From the NCBI GenBank assembly GCA_016926925.1, contig JAFGNQ010000223.1:1-5175 (forward strand): 5,175 nt of DNA, written 5' to 3'. The notes beneath the pieces are model-generated. The model worked only from the letters and a program-made list of their open reading frames with translations. It was not told the DNA's origin and made no database searches. Numbering within the stretch: the first letter of the stretch is position 1; every line of letters begins with the position of its first letter. The DNA comes from Candidatus Aminicenantota bacterium (GTDB lineage: Bacteria; Acidobacteriota; Aminicenantia; Aminicenantales; Aminicenantaceae). Positions 1-5,128 of this stretch are shown here, one piece after another. A program made the position numbers and the translations under genes.

Positions 1-117
1 ATCCGCACCGGAATGGGTCACAGAGTGGCCGAGGACCGCGACGCTGCGATCGATGATGACCGCCTTGGTCGTCGAGGCTCCTACGTCGACTCCCGCAAAA
101 TACCTTTCCTTCATCAT
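1..117 (-). CDS. Activator ATPase of 2-hydroxyacyl-CoA dehydratase / benzoyl-CoA reductase (BadF/BadG/BcrA/BcrD family), N-terminal part only
   Basis: Only the first 39 codons lie in the window; the gene continues past the left edge. The peptide begins MMKERYFAGVDVGASTTKAV, and residues 9-23 (GVDVG.STTK..IID) form the phosphate-1 loop of the acetate kinase/Hsp70/actin (ASKHA) fold, in the form typical of the BadF/BcrD/HgdC activators. Known members are homodimers with one bridging [4Fe-4S] cluster. They couple ATP hydrolysis to transfer of a low-potential electron to the partner dehydratase or reductase. The cluster cysteines would lie outside the window. The start ATG (117-115) overlaps the stop of the upstream dehydratase subunit in an ATGA arrangement. 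No strong ribosome binding site precedes it, so translational coupling is likely. A second in-frame ATG follows at once (114-112). The family is clear; the exact partner (HgdC-like or BcrA/BcrD-like) cannot be settled from 39 residues. Confidence 0.87.
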   Translation of the reverse strand, partial: MMKERYFAGVDVGASTTKAVIIDRSVAVLGHSVTHSGAD

Positions 118-1355
118 GTCTCAAGCTGCTCGATGAAGGCTTCTATATTGGTTTTGGCTTGTTCCTCCGAGTAGCAGCGCAAATCATTCAAGTCACCGTT
201 AATGGTCAAAGTAGGAATGTTCAACTTGCTTTCAAGTCTTTCCGGCATGCCGTAGCGGTTGTTGGAGTTGTTGGGACAGGTTTTTGCGTCATGGAAGAGA
301 ATGCCGTTGATGTTGTATTTATGGACCATCTTCTCGATGTATTTCTCTTTGAAATTCTCGTCCCTGACGATGAAAATCTCCGTGTAGACCCGGGCCATGC
401 TCATAAAGGGATCATCAGGATCGAAGGAGTCGAAAATCCAGCTGTTGCAGTAGGTTGAAGCAATGACAGCCGTCTTGAGCTCGATGAAAAGTTCAGCCAG
501 ATTGCGCAATTTCCCCCAGATGGGCATCCCTTCCCAGTAGAGGCGGTATTTTTCCCCCTCAACGGCTCCGTCTTTGGCGGCTACTTTTTCTTCCAATTCC
601 TTGAGAAGGATTTTGTAGTACTCGATAGCCGTTTCCGTTCCTCGCATGACAACAGCGGGAGCCATATGGATCGTCTCGTCAAAGAAACTGATCGGGGCAG
701 GGATGGAAGTGTTGGTTTCCAGAACTTTCTTCCACAACTGGGTGCAATCATAAGAAAGACTAACCACATTCTTGAATCTATCCAAATCGAATGTGCTGCC
801 GGAGATCTCCTCTAAATCCGGAATCATGTCTTCCATCTGTTTGGAAATACTTTTGAGGTGCTCTGTGGTGATATTGCCGATGTTCCTGTATGTGGTAATG
901 CCGATAGAGGGGACTTTCAATTCTCTTGCATACCAGTTGAACCAGTCCTGAACATCGCGGCACTGATTCGTGTTGTAAACCAGGACATCAGGAAGAGGAA
1001 CACCCTCTATGCCTTCATAAGCACGTGAAAGAGGCGATTCCTTTTTAATATAAGCCCCGACATCACTCGTGAGATAAGAACAAATGTCGGGCGAGTAGCC
1101 GATGGCATTGGCCACGGGTATATAATTGGTCGCTGTCCTGGTAGCACCCAACATGGCCCCGTGGTTTTCGGGATAATAGACTAGAAAGCCCATACTTAGC
1201 AGGAGTTCCGCCGGTCCTACGCTGGTGCACCATGCAATTTTCGGCGAGCCGTCCTTTTGGGCTTTATCCAGTTCATAGAAGTAATCGGCCATGATTTTTC
1301 GCATGTGGCCTGATGCCTGGATTTTTTTTATGAGAGACTTCTTTTCCTCCGTCAT
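114..1355 (-). CDS. 2-hydroxyacyl-CoA dehydratase family subunit (HgdB/BcrB-like)
   Basis: This 413-residue protein belongs to the HgdB/BcrB/BcrC iron-sulfur family, and its length matches BcrB-type subunits (about 380-440). Family-like blocks are WCTSVGPAELLLSMG (42-56), SPDICSYLTSDVGAY (88-102), LVYNTNQC (125-132), ISGSTFDLDRFK (184-195), EKYRLYWEGMPIW (268-280), VIASTYCNSW (297-306) and DAKTCPNNSNN (356-366). Cys92, Cys132 and Cys360 fall where BcrB-type proteins have their cluster ligands; Cys43 and Cys303 sit where other family members also have cysteines. Such subunits receive an electron from the ATP-driven activator and carry out dehydration of a 2-hydroxyacyl-CoA or reduction of an aromatic acyl-CoA in the cytoplasm of anaerobes. 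The ATG has a strong GGAGG 4 bases upstream. The next gene, overlapping by 4 bases, encodes that activator. The second subunit of a heterodimer is not in view; it may lie beyond the left edge, or the protein may act alone like double-cubane cluster proteins. The substrate is not known. Confidence 0.9.
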   Translation of the reverse strand: MTEEKKSLIKKIQASGHMRKIMADYFYELDKAQKDGSPKIAWCTSVGPAELLLSMGFLVYYPENHGAMLGATRTATNYIPVANAIGYSPDICSYLTSDVGAYIKKESPLSRAYEGIEGVPLPDVLVYNTNQCRDVQDWFNWYARELKVPSIGITTYRNIGNITTEHLKSISKQMEDMIPDLEEISGSTFDLDRFKNVVSLSYDCTQLWKKVLETNTSIPAPISFFDETIHMAPAVVMRGTETAIEYYKILLKELEEKVAAKDGAVEGEKYRLYWEGMPIWGKLRNLAELFIELKTAVIASTYCNSWIFDSFDPDDPFMSMARVYTEIFIVRDENFKEKYIEKMVHKYNINGILFHDAKTCPNNSNNRYGMPERLESKLNIPTLTINGDLNDLRCYSEEQAKTNIEAFIEQLET

Positions 1356-1374
1356 GTTTCCTCCTTCAAAAAAT

Positions 1375-1438
1375 AGAGGATTAGGCCCTTTTGGGTTGGG
1401 TGTGTGACCAGTTACGGCGGAAAGCCAGCAAATCCTCT
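1375..1438 (-). repeat. Inverted repeat in the leader upstream of the dehydratase gene
   Basis: The 8-base arms 1375-1382 (AGAGGATT) and 1431-1438 (AATCCTCT) are perfect inverted copies separated by 48 bases. They lie between the candidate promoter and the dehydratase ribosome binding site, so the leader RNA could form a closing stem around smaller hairpins (CCC-TTTT-GGG at 1386-1395). On the minus strand the interval also holds a 16-codon frame from TTG (1431) to TAA (1381), with AAGGA a few bases upstream. It could be a leader peptide, or chance. There is no T-run of a factor-independent terminator. Confidence 0.3.
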
Positions 1439-1453
1439 TCCTTCAAGGTACTC

Positions 1454-1482
1454 AAAATAACAGCAATGCAGACCCAAGTCAA
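1454..1482 (-). promoter_or_regulatory. Candidate sigma-70 promoter for the dehydratase-activator operon
   Basis: On the minus strand a TTGACT -35 box (1482-1477) is followed by a 17-base spacer and TATTTT (1459-1454), preceded by TGT as an extended -10. Transcription would start near 1447 and give a leader of about 90 bases before the dehydratase ATG. The site overlaps no annotated coding sequence and would let the dehydratase pair be expressed independently of the radical SAM gene. It is a motif match only. Confidence 0.4.
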
Positions 1483-1490
1483 GAAACAAG

Positions 1491-2627
1491 TCATGTCCTA
1501 TTCCCTGTGTGTTTATGCATTTTTTTCTGCTCCGGTTCGCAGTGTTCTCCTGAAGCACGATTCGGGAAAGTTGAAGCATCCGTATTCGTTCGATTCTTTG
1601 CTGCATGTTCTGAGGAATGGACACGCTTTTGGAGCTTGTTCCTGTTTATCGGATTATTCAAAACCGGCCGTTTTTTGTGATAGATGGCGGCTTCGACTTG
1701 ATGTTTGCCCATAAAAATGAGTCTTCTCATCAATTTCAGATTCAGACGCCACGATAATCGGAAGAGGTCTTTCACGTCCCGAACACCATGTAAGTTTTTT
1801 AAAAAAAACGCCGGGGGATTGGTGAAAGCGGCCAGAGCGTCTCCATCGTAAGCAAACATATCACAATAACGGCATAAAATATCATGGGTATCGGCCCTAA
1901 GGCCGGAACAGACTTTCCTGAACGCTTCGCTCTGGAAAAGGGAAGGGTAATCCGACGTGATCAAGTTGCCCAAAATATGCCGCAATTCAAAATCGTTAGA
2001 GCACAGCACGACATCTCCGTTCGGAAGCAGGACGTTGACCCGTAAATTCCTGCTGCATTTTATGTGTCCCCGCATCCTAACCGGAGACAGACGTTTGTCG
2101 ACATCGACATTGCCGGACCGCGTGTATATCAACCTATGCCTTATATGATTCTTCAAGGCCGCTTTGAGCCGAGGGGAGTCGATTCTGCCGTGCGCAACGA
2201 ATTTGGGCCGAATTCTGCTTTCGGAGATTTTTTCCAGGACTTTCAAATAGTCTTTCCCGCCTAATAATCCATCATGCCTCCGCTCGGAGGGCAAATGCAC
2301 CACAAAATTCCTGAAGGGAACGGACTCGATCCCGACGACATCCTCCACGTTCATGCCGATCAAAGTGGTATGGACGACAATTTTATGTCCTCTCCGGTGC
2401 GCATAAAGCAGCATTTCCGTACAGGCCGGATTTTGCCATGGTTCGCAAAATCCTGAAAAAATGATGCCGACATCCGTCGGGATTTTATCGATGCACGTTT
2501 TGAAATGATCGAAGCTCATACGTGTTATGGGGCTTCTTGTCCTATAGGCATTCACCAGCTTGCCCTGAGGACAGTAGCTGCAGGATATTCTGCACCCCAC
2601 ATCCGTGGTAATTTCCATGAAAGCCAT
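1491..2627 (-). CDS. Radical SAM protein with SPASM-like C-terminal cluster domain
   Basis: The 378-residue protein starts its radical SAM core almost at once: Cys12-x3-Cys16-x2-Cys19 (CRISCSYC) binds the [4Fe-4S] cluster that cleaves S-adenosylmethionine. FSGFCEP (57-63) corresponds to the GGxGEP strand-2 motif. A second group, Cys191, Cys209 (in LPNGDVVLCSND), Cys252 and Cys255 (CRYC), with LGNLI at 219-223, is the pattern of a SPASM/twitch domain holding an auxiliary cluster. SPASM proteins modify peptides, sugars or other substrates; no substrate can be named here. Residues from about 285 to 378 form a basic then polar tail that looks unconserved. The ATG at 2627 has AAAGGA 7 bases upstream; an alternative ATG three codons later would also keep all motifs. 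It lies 88 bases downstream of the aldo/keto reductase on the same strand, with no clear promoter in the gap, so co-transcription is likely. The run T8A6 at codons 274-278 is a slippery site. Confidence 0.85.
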   Translation of the reverse strand: MAFMEITTDVGCRISCSYCPQGKLVNAYRTRSPITRMSFDHFKTCIDKIPTDVGIIFSGFCEPWQNPACTEMLLYAHRRGHKIVVHTTLIGMNVEDVVGIESVPFRNFVVHLPSERRHDGLLGGKDYLKVLEKISESRIRPKFVAHGRIDSPRLKAALKNHIRHRLIYTRSGNVDVDKRLSPVRMRGHIKCSRNLRVNVLLPNGDVVLCSNDFELRHILGNLITSDYPSLFQSEAFRKVCSGLRADTHDILCRYCDMFAYDGDALAAFTNPPAFFLKNLHGVRDVKDLFRLSWRLNLKLMRRLIFMGKHQVEAAIYHKKRPVLNNPINRNKLQKRVHSSEHAAKNRTNTDASTFPNRASGEHCEPEQKKMHKHTGNRT

Positions 2628-2702
2628 ATGAGTATCCTTTAACCGCCGGAAATTTCAATCCCAAAGAATTGCCGTTCTTCCCAGAGCATTTCGTGAATCA
2701 TT

Positions 2703-2740
2703 CAAATCCGCCATATCAATTCCTGAACACGGCGGATTTG
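2703..2740 (-). terminator. Stem-loop across the end of the aldo/keto reductase gene
   Basis: CAAATCCGCC (2703-2712) and GGCGGATTTG (2731-2740) form a perfect 10-base stem around an 18-base loop that contains the TGA stop of the aldo/keto reductase. There is no T-run after the stem on the minus strand, so it is not a classical factor-independent terminator. It could protect the 3' end of a processed transcript or partly attenuate transcription into the radical SAM gene. Confidence 0.35.
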
Positions 2741-3678
2741 CTATCGAGATAGGCCAAATCGCTTTTCGAGAGCCTGAATTTCATAGCAGCCGCGTTTTCT
2801 TCTGCCTGAGCGGCATTCGTGGCCCCGGGAATGGCAAAGATGACCTCCTCATGGAAGTTTATGAGCCAATTCAGGGCAATCTGGGCAGGAGTGACCTTGT
2901 GCTGTTCTGCCAAATCCTTAAGGGCCTCCAGAAGCGACAGGAGGTTTTTGGGCTTTTTGGATGAGGAAGGAACAGAGCGCCTTCCAAGAAAGGAGGGATT
3001 CGGAACCGATTCCGAATATCCGGAATATTTCCCGGACAGCAGTCCTTTCGCAAGGGGCGAATAGGCAATGAGGGCCACAGCCAGTTCTCGCGCCGTATCC
3101 AAAACACCGTTGGTCTCGATCTTTCTGTCGATAAGGTTGTAGCGCACCTGATTCGAGATCAAGTGGTAACCAAGTTGTTTGAGTTCAAGGTGGGCTCTTC
3201 TCATCCGTTTGGCAGAATAATTGCTCACTCCGGCATAACGAATCTTGCGCTTATCGATAAGCTGCGCCATGGCTTTCATTTCAGCTTTGAGCGACGAAAG
3301 AAATCTGGGATGGTGGATTTGATAAAGATCGATGGAGAAGCCATTCAAATTTTCAAGACGCTTGTCGATTGTTTCGACAATAGAGCGTGAGGTCCTGAAA
3401 TGCGGCATCCACTTGGTGGCGATGACAACATCCTCCGATGACTTGCCTAATCTCAAGAGTGCTTGCGAGAGTGATCGTTCCGATTCTCCCCAGCCATAGG
3501 ATTCCGCGGTATCGAACCAGTTGACCCCTCCTCGAAGGCTTGCGGAAACGATTTCCGTGATCTCGGAATCTTCAAGAACCCGACAAAATCGCCCGCCGAT
3601 ACCTTTCCCCTTGCTCAACTGCCAGCAGCCTAGACCGATGGGAGAGAGCATAAGATTCGATTGGCCCAGATGTCTCAA
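2716..3678 (-). CDS. Aldo/keto reductase
   Basis: This 320-residue protein has a complete aldo/keto reductase barrel. The catalytic tetrad is visible: Asp56 and Tyr61 in FDTAESYG, Lys89 in ATKW and His122 in DLYQIHHP. The C-terminal block IPGATNAAQAEEN (283-295) matches the NADPH 2'-phosphate binding signature of the family, and AGVSNYS (149-155), SNQVRYNL (175-182) and AYSPLAKGLLSGKY (205-218) are standard core segments. Such enzymes reduce carbonyls with NAD(P)H in the cytosol; the substrate cannot be predicted. The start is TTG at 3678: GAGGA lies 9 bases upstream (3692-3688), an in-frame stop (TGA) lies five codons upstream, no in-frame ATG lies between, and the resulting MRHLGQS start fits the family. 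It is first of the minus-strand genes and probably shares a transcript with the radical SAM gene. A link to the dehydratase pathway is not shown. Confidence 0.92.
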   Translation of the reverse strand: MRHLGQSNLMLSPIGLGCWQLSKGKGIGGRFCRVLEDSEITEIVSASLRGGVNWFDTAESYGWGESERSLSQALLRLGKSSEDVVIATKWMPHFRTSRSIVETIDKRLENLNGFSIDLYQIHHPRFLSSLKAEMKAMAQLIDKRKIRYAGVSNYSAKRMRRAHLELKQLGYHLISNQVRYNLIDRKIETNGVLDTARELAVALIAYSPLAKGLLSGKYSGYSESVPNPSFLGRRSVPSSSKKPKNLLSLLEALKDLAEQHKVTPAQIALNWLINFHEEVIFAIPGATNAAQAEENAAAMKFRLSKSDLAYLDSKSAVFRN

Positions 3679-3718
3679 GCTTGACCATCCTCACGCATAA
3701 CGAGACTTTTCACGAATG

Positions 3719-3748
3719 AATCTACCATACCGCAGAAGACATGGTCAA
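3719..3748 (-). promoter_or_regulatory. Candidate promoter for the aldo/keto reductase-radical SAM genes
   Basis: On the minus strand TTGACC (3748-3743) is followed by an 18-base spacer and TAGATT (3724-3719), with TGG immediately before it as an extended -10. It would start transcription near 3712, about 35 bases upstream of the TTG start codon. This is a motif match only. Confidence 0.33.
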
Positions 3749-4000
3749 TTGCATCTCTTACCCTTATCGCCGATGAGAGAGAGACATCGAAGATTCCCGG
3801 AAGTCATTCAGACGCCGCAGCAACATCCCTAGAGGAAGGAAATAGATCCGGTTTTGGAGTTTGTGGGAGAACCAGTGTGGATGATTCGCCGACAGCAATT
3901 CTTGTCTGTTACTGTATTCCCATAGGCAGTTCATTACGGTAGGCACCACATTTGAGAAAGTTATCATTATGAAATAAGGCATATGGGATAAATTTGTCTG

Positions 4001-4029
4001 TTGACAGCGGAAGGTGCAGATGATATGAA
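4001..4029 (+). promoter_or_regulatory. Extended -10 sigma-70 promoter for the hydratase gene
   Basis: A consensus TTGACA -35 box (4001-4006) is followed by a 17-base spacer and TATGAA (4024-4029), with TG at the extended -10 position (TGATATGAA, 4021-4029). Transcription would start near 4036, giving a leader of about 100 bases before the ATG at 4138. This is the best promoter match in the window. The -10 box lies inside one arm of an inverted repeat, so a repressor bound there would block it. Confidence 0.55.
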
Positions 4030-4049
4030 AGTATGCGCAAATCATATCA
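4021..4049. promoter_or_regulatory. Operator-like inverted repeat over the -10 box
   Basis: TGATATGA (4021-4028) and TCATATCA (4042-4049) are perfect 8-base inverted arms with a 13-base spacer. They cover the extended -10 box and the predicted transcription start of the hydratase gene, the usual position for a dimeric repressor site. The regulator is not in the window. Confidence 0.4.
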
Positions 4050-4053
4050 ATTT

Positions 4054-4077
4054 TCATTTAAATGACAGTTCATTTAA
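4054..4077. promoter_or_regulatory. Operator-like palindromes (three TCATTTAA half-sites)
   Basis: TCATTTAA occurs three times in alternating orientation: 4054-4061, 4065-4058 (inverted, sharing 4 bases with the first) and 4070-4077. The first two form the perfect palindrome TCATTTAAATGA. The last two form 8-base arms around CAGT. Short palindromes with this arm length resemble TetR-type operators, which often control acyl-CoA metabolism genes. The site lies just downstream of the predicted transcription start. The AT-rich sequence makes chance more likely than for a GC-rich palindrome. Confidence 0.4.
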
Positions 4078-4137
4078 TACTGCGATCAAAATGCAGCCTA
4101 TTCGCATTATTGGATAACTCTGCGAAAGGGGAATGCC

Positions 4138-4917
4138 ATGACACAAAAAAATTATGACAACATCCTGTTCGAAATCAAAGGCGACACAGCCGTCTTGAGT
4201 ATCAACCGCCCTCCGGTGAATGTGCTCAACATCGCTGCGATGGCCGAGATGAACGACGCGATTGCTTCGCTTAAGGGAAACAGAGACATCAAAATCCTGG
4301 TTCTTACCGGCAGCGGGGAAAAGGCTTTTTCCGCGGGAGTGGATGTATCCGATCACACGGAAGATAAAGTCGATGAGATGATCCGGGTATTCCATGACAT
4401 CTTCCGCAACATGGCCAATCTGGATCAGGTCACGGTGGCCGCGGTCAAAGGGCTGACGCTGGGGGGCGGATGCGAAGTGGCCATCTTTTGCGACTTGATC
4501 TTCGCCGCAGACAATGTGAAGATCGGGCAACCGGAGATCAAACTCGCTGTTTTTCCTCCTATTGCACTGCTGGTCATGCCGAGACTCGTCGGTTTGAAGA
4601 AGGCCGCCGAGCTCCTCTTCACAGGGAAAATCATCGGTGCCGGAGAAGCGGAGCGCATCGGGCTGATCAATAAAGTGGTTCCACTGGACTCTTTCGAAAC
4701 TGCGTTGGATGAGTTTCTCAAACCCATCAGGGAATTGAGTGCCGTGGGGTTGAAATACTCAAAAAAGGGTCTTAATTTGGGATTGGAGAAAAGCTTTCAG
4801 GAGGGACTGGAAAAAATTGAAAAAATCTACCTCGAAGAACTGATGGCCTCTGAAGATGCACACGAAGGACTGAAAGCCTTTATGGAAAAAAGATCCCCGG
4901 TTTGGAAAAACCGATAA
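4138..4917 (+). CDS. Enoyl-CoA hydratase/isomerase (crotonase) family, resembling cyclohexa-1,5-diene-1-carbonyl-CoA hydratase
   Basis: This 259-residue crotonase has the usual family length. NRPPVNVLN (23-31) opens the fold. KAFSAGVD (62-69) supplies the Ala66 oxyanion amide, and AAVKGLTLGGGCE (101-113) the Gly110 amide. Glu113 (GGGCE) and Glu133 (GQPEI) correspond to the two catalytic glutamates of true hydratases (Glu144 and Glu164 in rat enoyl-CoA hydratase), so hydration rather than another crotonase reaction is likely. SAGVDVSDHTEDKVDEMI (65-82) and VFPPIALLVMPRLVG (138-152) resemble dienoyl-CoA hydratases (Dch) of anaerobic benzoyl-CoA degradation, which add water to cyclohexa-1,5-diene-1-carbonyl-CoA. 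This subfamily call is from memory of the family and less certain than the fold. The ATG has AAAGGGGA 5 bases upstream. The gene is alone on the plus strand in this window, behind its own promoter and operator-like repeats. A general short-chain enoyl-CoA hydratase is the alternative. Confidence 0.9.
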   Translation: MTQKNYDNILFEIKGDTAVLSINRPPVNVLNIAAMAEMNDAIASLKGNRDIKILVLTGSGEKAFSAGVDVSDHTEDKVDEMIRVFHDIFRNMANLDQVTVAAVKGLTLGGGCEVAIFCDLIFAADNVKIGQPEIKLAVFPPIALLVMPRLVGLKKAAELLFTGKIIGAGEAERIGLINKVVPLDSFETALDEFLKPIRELSAVGLKYSKKGLNLGLEKSFQEGLEKIEKIYLEELMASEDAHEGLKAFMEKRSPVWKNR

Positions 4918-4932
4918 GCAATAATAGATAAA

Positions 4933-4979
4933 TTGCAGTAAGATCGGCTCGCCCGAAGGGTAAAAAATATCGACATTTA
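4933..4979. repeat. Direct repeat, copy 1
   Basis: These 47 bases recur at 5129-5175 with a single difference (C4936 to T5132). They cover the left strand of P1, all of P2 and the left strand of P3 of the cloverleaf element. Identity begins sharply at 4933, the first paired base of P1, which makes the helix boundary a plausible element boundary. Confidence 0.95.
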
Positions 4980-5066
4980 GGATGAAAATGTCTTGAAATA
5001 AATACGTCGATATTTTTTATGAACATTCCAGAAACCTGGAGTGTTCACGAGTCGAGGTTACTGCAA
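4933..5066 (+). repeat. Cloverleaf-forming structured element, first copy
   Basis: The 134 bases fold into four helices with almost no unpaired bases at the junction. P1 pairs 4933-4951 with 5048-5066: 9 pairs, a 2x2 purine internal loop (GA opposite GG), then 8 pairs including one G-T. P2 is the mini-hairpin CCC-GAA-GGG (4952-4960). P3 pairs 4961-4974 with 5006-5019 (14 perfect pairs, extended by 4975-4979 with 4999-5003 after a two-base bulge). P4 pairs 5021-5031 with 5036-5046 (11 pairs, one T-G) around an AAAC loop. P2 and P3 abut, and single bases (T5020, A5047) separate P3 from P4 and P4 from P1. The element starts 15 bases after the hydratase stop and its left part recurs 196 bases downstream. 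It is not a tRNA (arms too long) and shows no integron attC core. It may be a noncoding RNA repeat, a REP/BIME-type repeat or a MITE. Confidence 0.7.
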
Positions 5067-5076
5067 AGGCAAGGCC

Positions 5077-5118
5077 GCAGCCCACGAAGCTGTAGTAAGC
5101 CTACCGCAAGTGGGCTGC
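5077..5118 (+). repeat. Linker hairpin between repeat copies
   Basis: GCAGCCCAC (5077-5085) and GTGGGCTGC (5110-5118) form a perfect GC-rich 9-base stem. Inside, GTAG (5092-5095) and CTAC (5101-5104) can add a small apical stem. The loop contains TGTAGTAAG (5091-5099), the same nine bases that occur at the start of the second element copy (5130-5138), so linker and element share a motif. No T-run follows, which argues against a terminator. Confidence 0.6.
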
Positions 5119-5128
5119 AACGAAGGCT

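Larger units (their letters stand above)
3679..4137. other. Divergent intergenic region without a supported gene
   Basis: The 459 bases separate the leftward aldo/keto reductase from the rightward hydratase and hold candidate promoters for both, plus two palindromes near the hydratase. A 97-codon minus-strand frame (4057-3764) crosses it. It has no ribosome binding site, begins inside an operator-like palindrome, and its product resembles nothing I recognise. Its last 40 or so codons (reading NRIYFLPLGMLLRRLNDF) look somewhat protein-like, so a decayed gene remnant around 3764-3900 is possible but unproven. I see nothing else in 3764-3960. Confidence 0.4.

Noticed and set aside
1391..1714. 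107-codon plus-strand frame antisense to the radical SAM 3' end
   Set aside because: It overlaps the well-supported radical SAM gene and the dehydratase leader, is rich in Cys and Ser without a motif, and lacks a ribosome binding site.
3764..4057. 97-codon minus-strand frame in the divergent intergenic region
   Set aside because: It has no ribosome binding site, starts within the operator-like palindrome, crosses the hydratase promoter and has no recognisable product. Its 3' part may be a gene remnant, but I cannot support a call.
4054..4530. 158-codon minus-strand frame opposite the hydratase gene
   Set aside because: It is antisense to a complete crotonase with all catalytic residues; its His/Asp-rich composition is typical of a reverse-strand shadow.
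4961..5019. Factor-independent terminator of the hydratase gene
   Set aside because: The stem is mainly A/T, the T6 run is inside the stem rather than after it, and the loop is long. It fits better as one arm of the repeated element, though it could slow polymerase.
4933..5066. tRNA or integron attC site
   Set aside because: The arms are much longer than in tRNA and no anticodon or T-loop signature is present. The ends lack the GTTRRRY/RYYYAAC core sites of attC.
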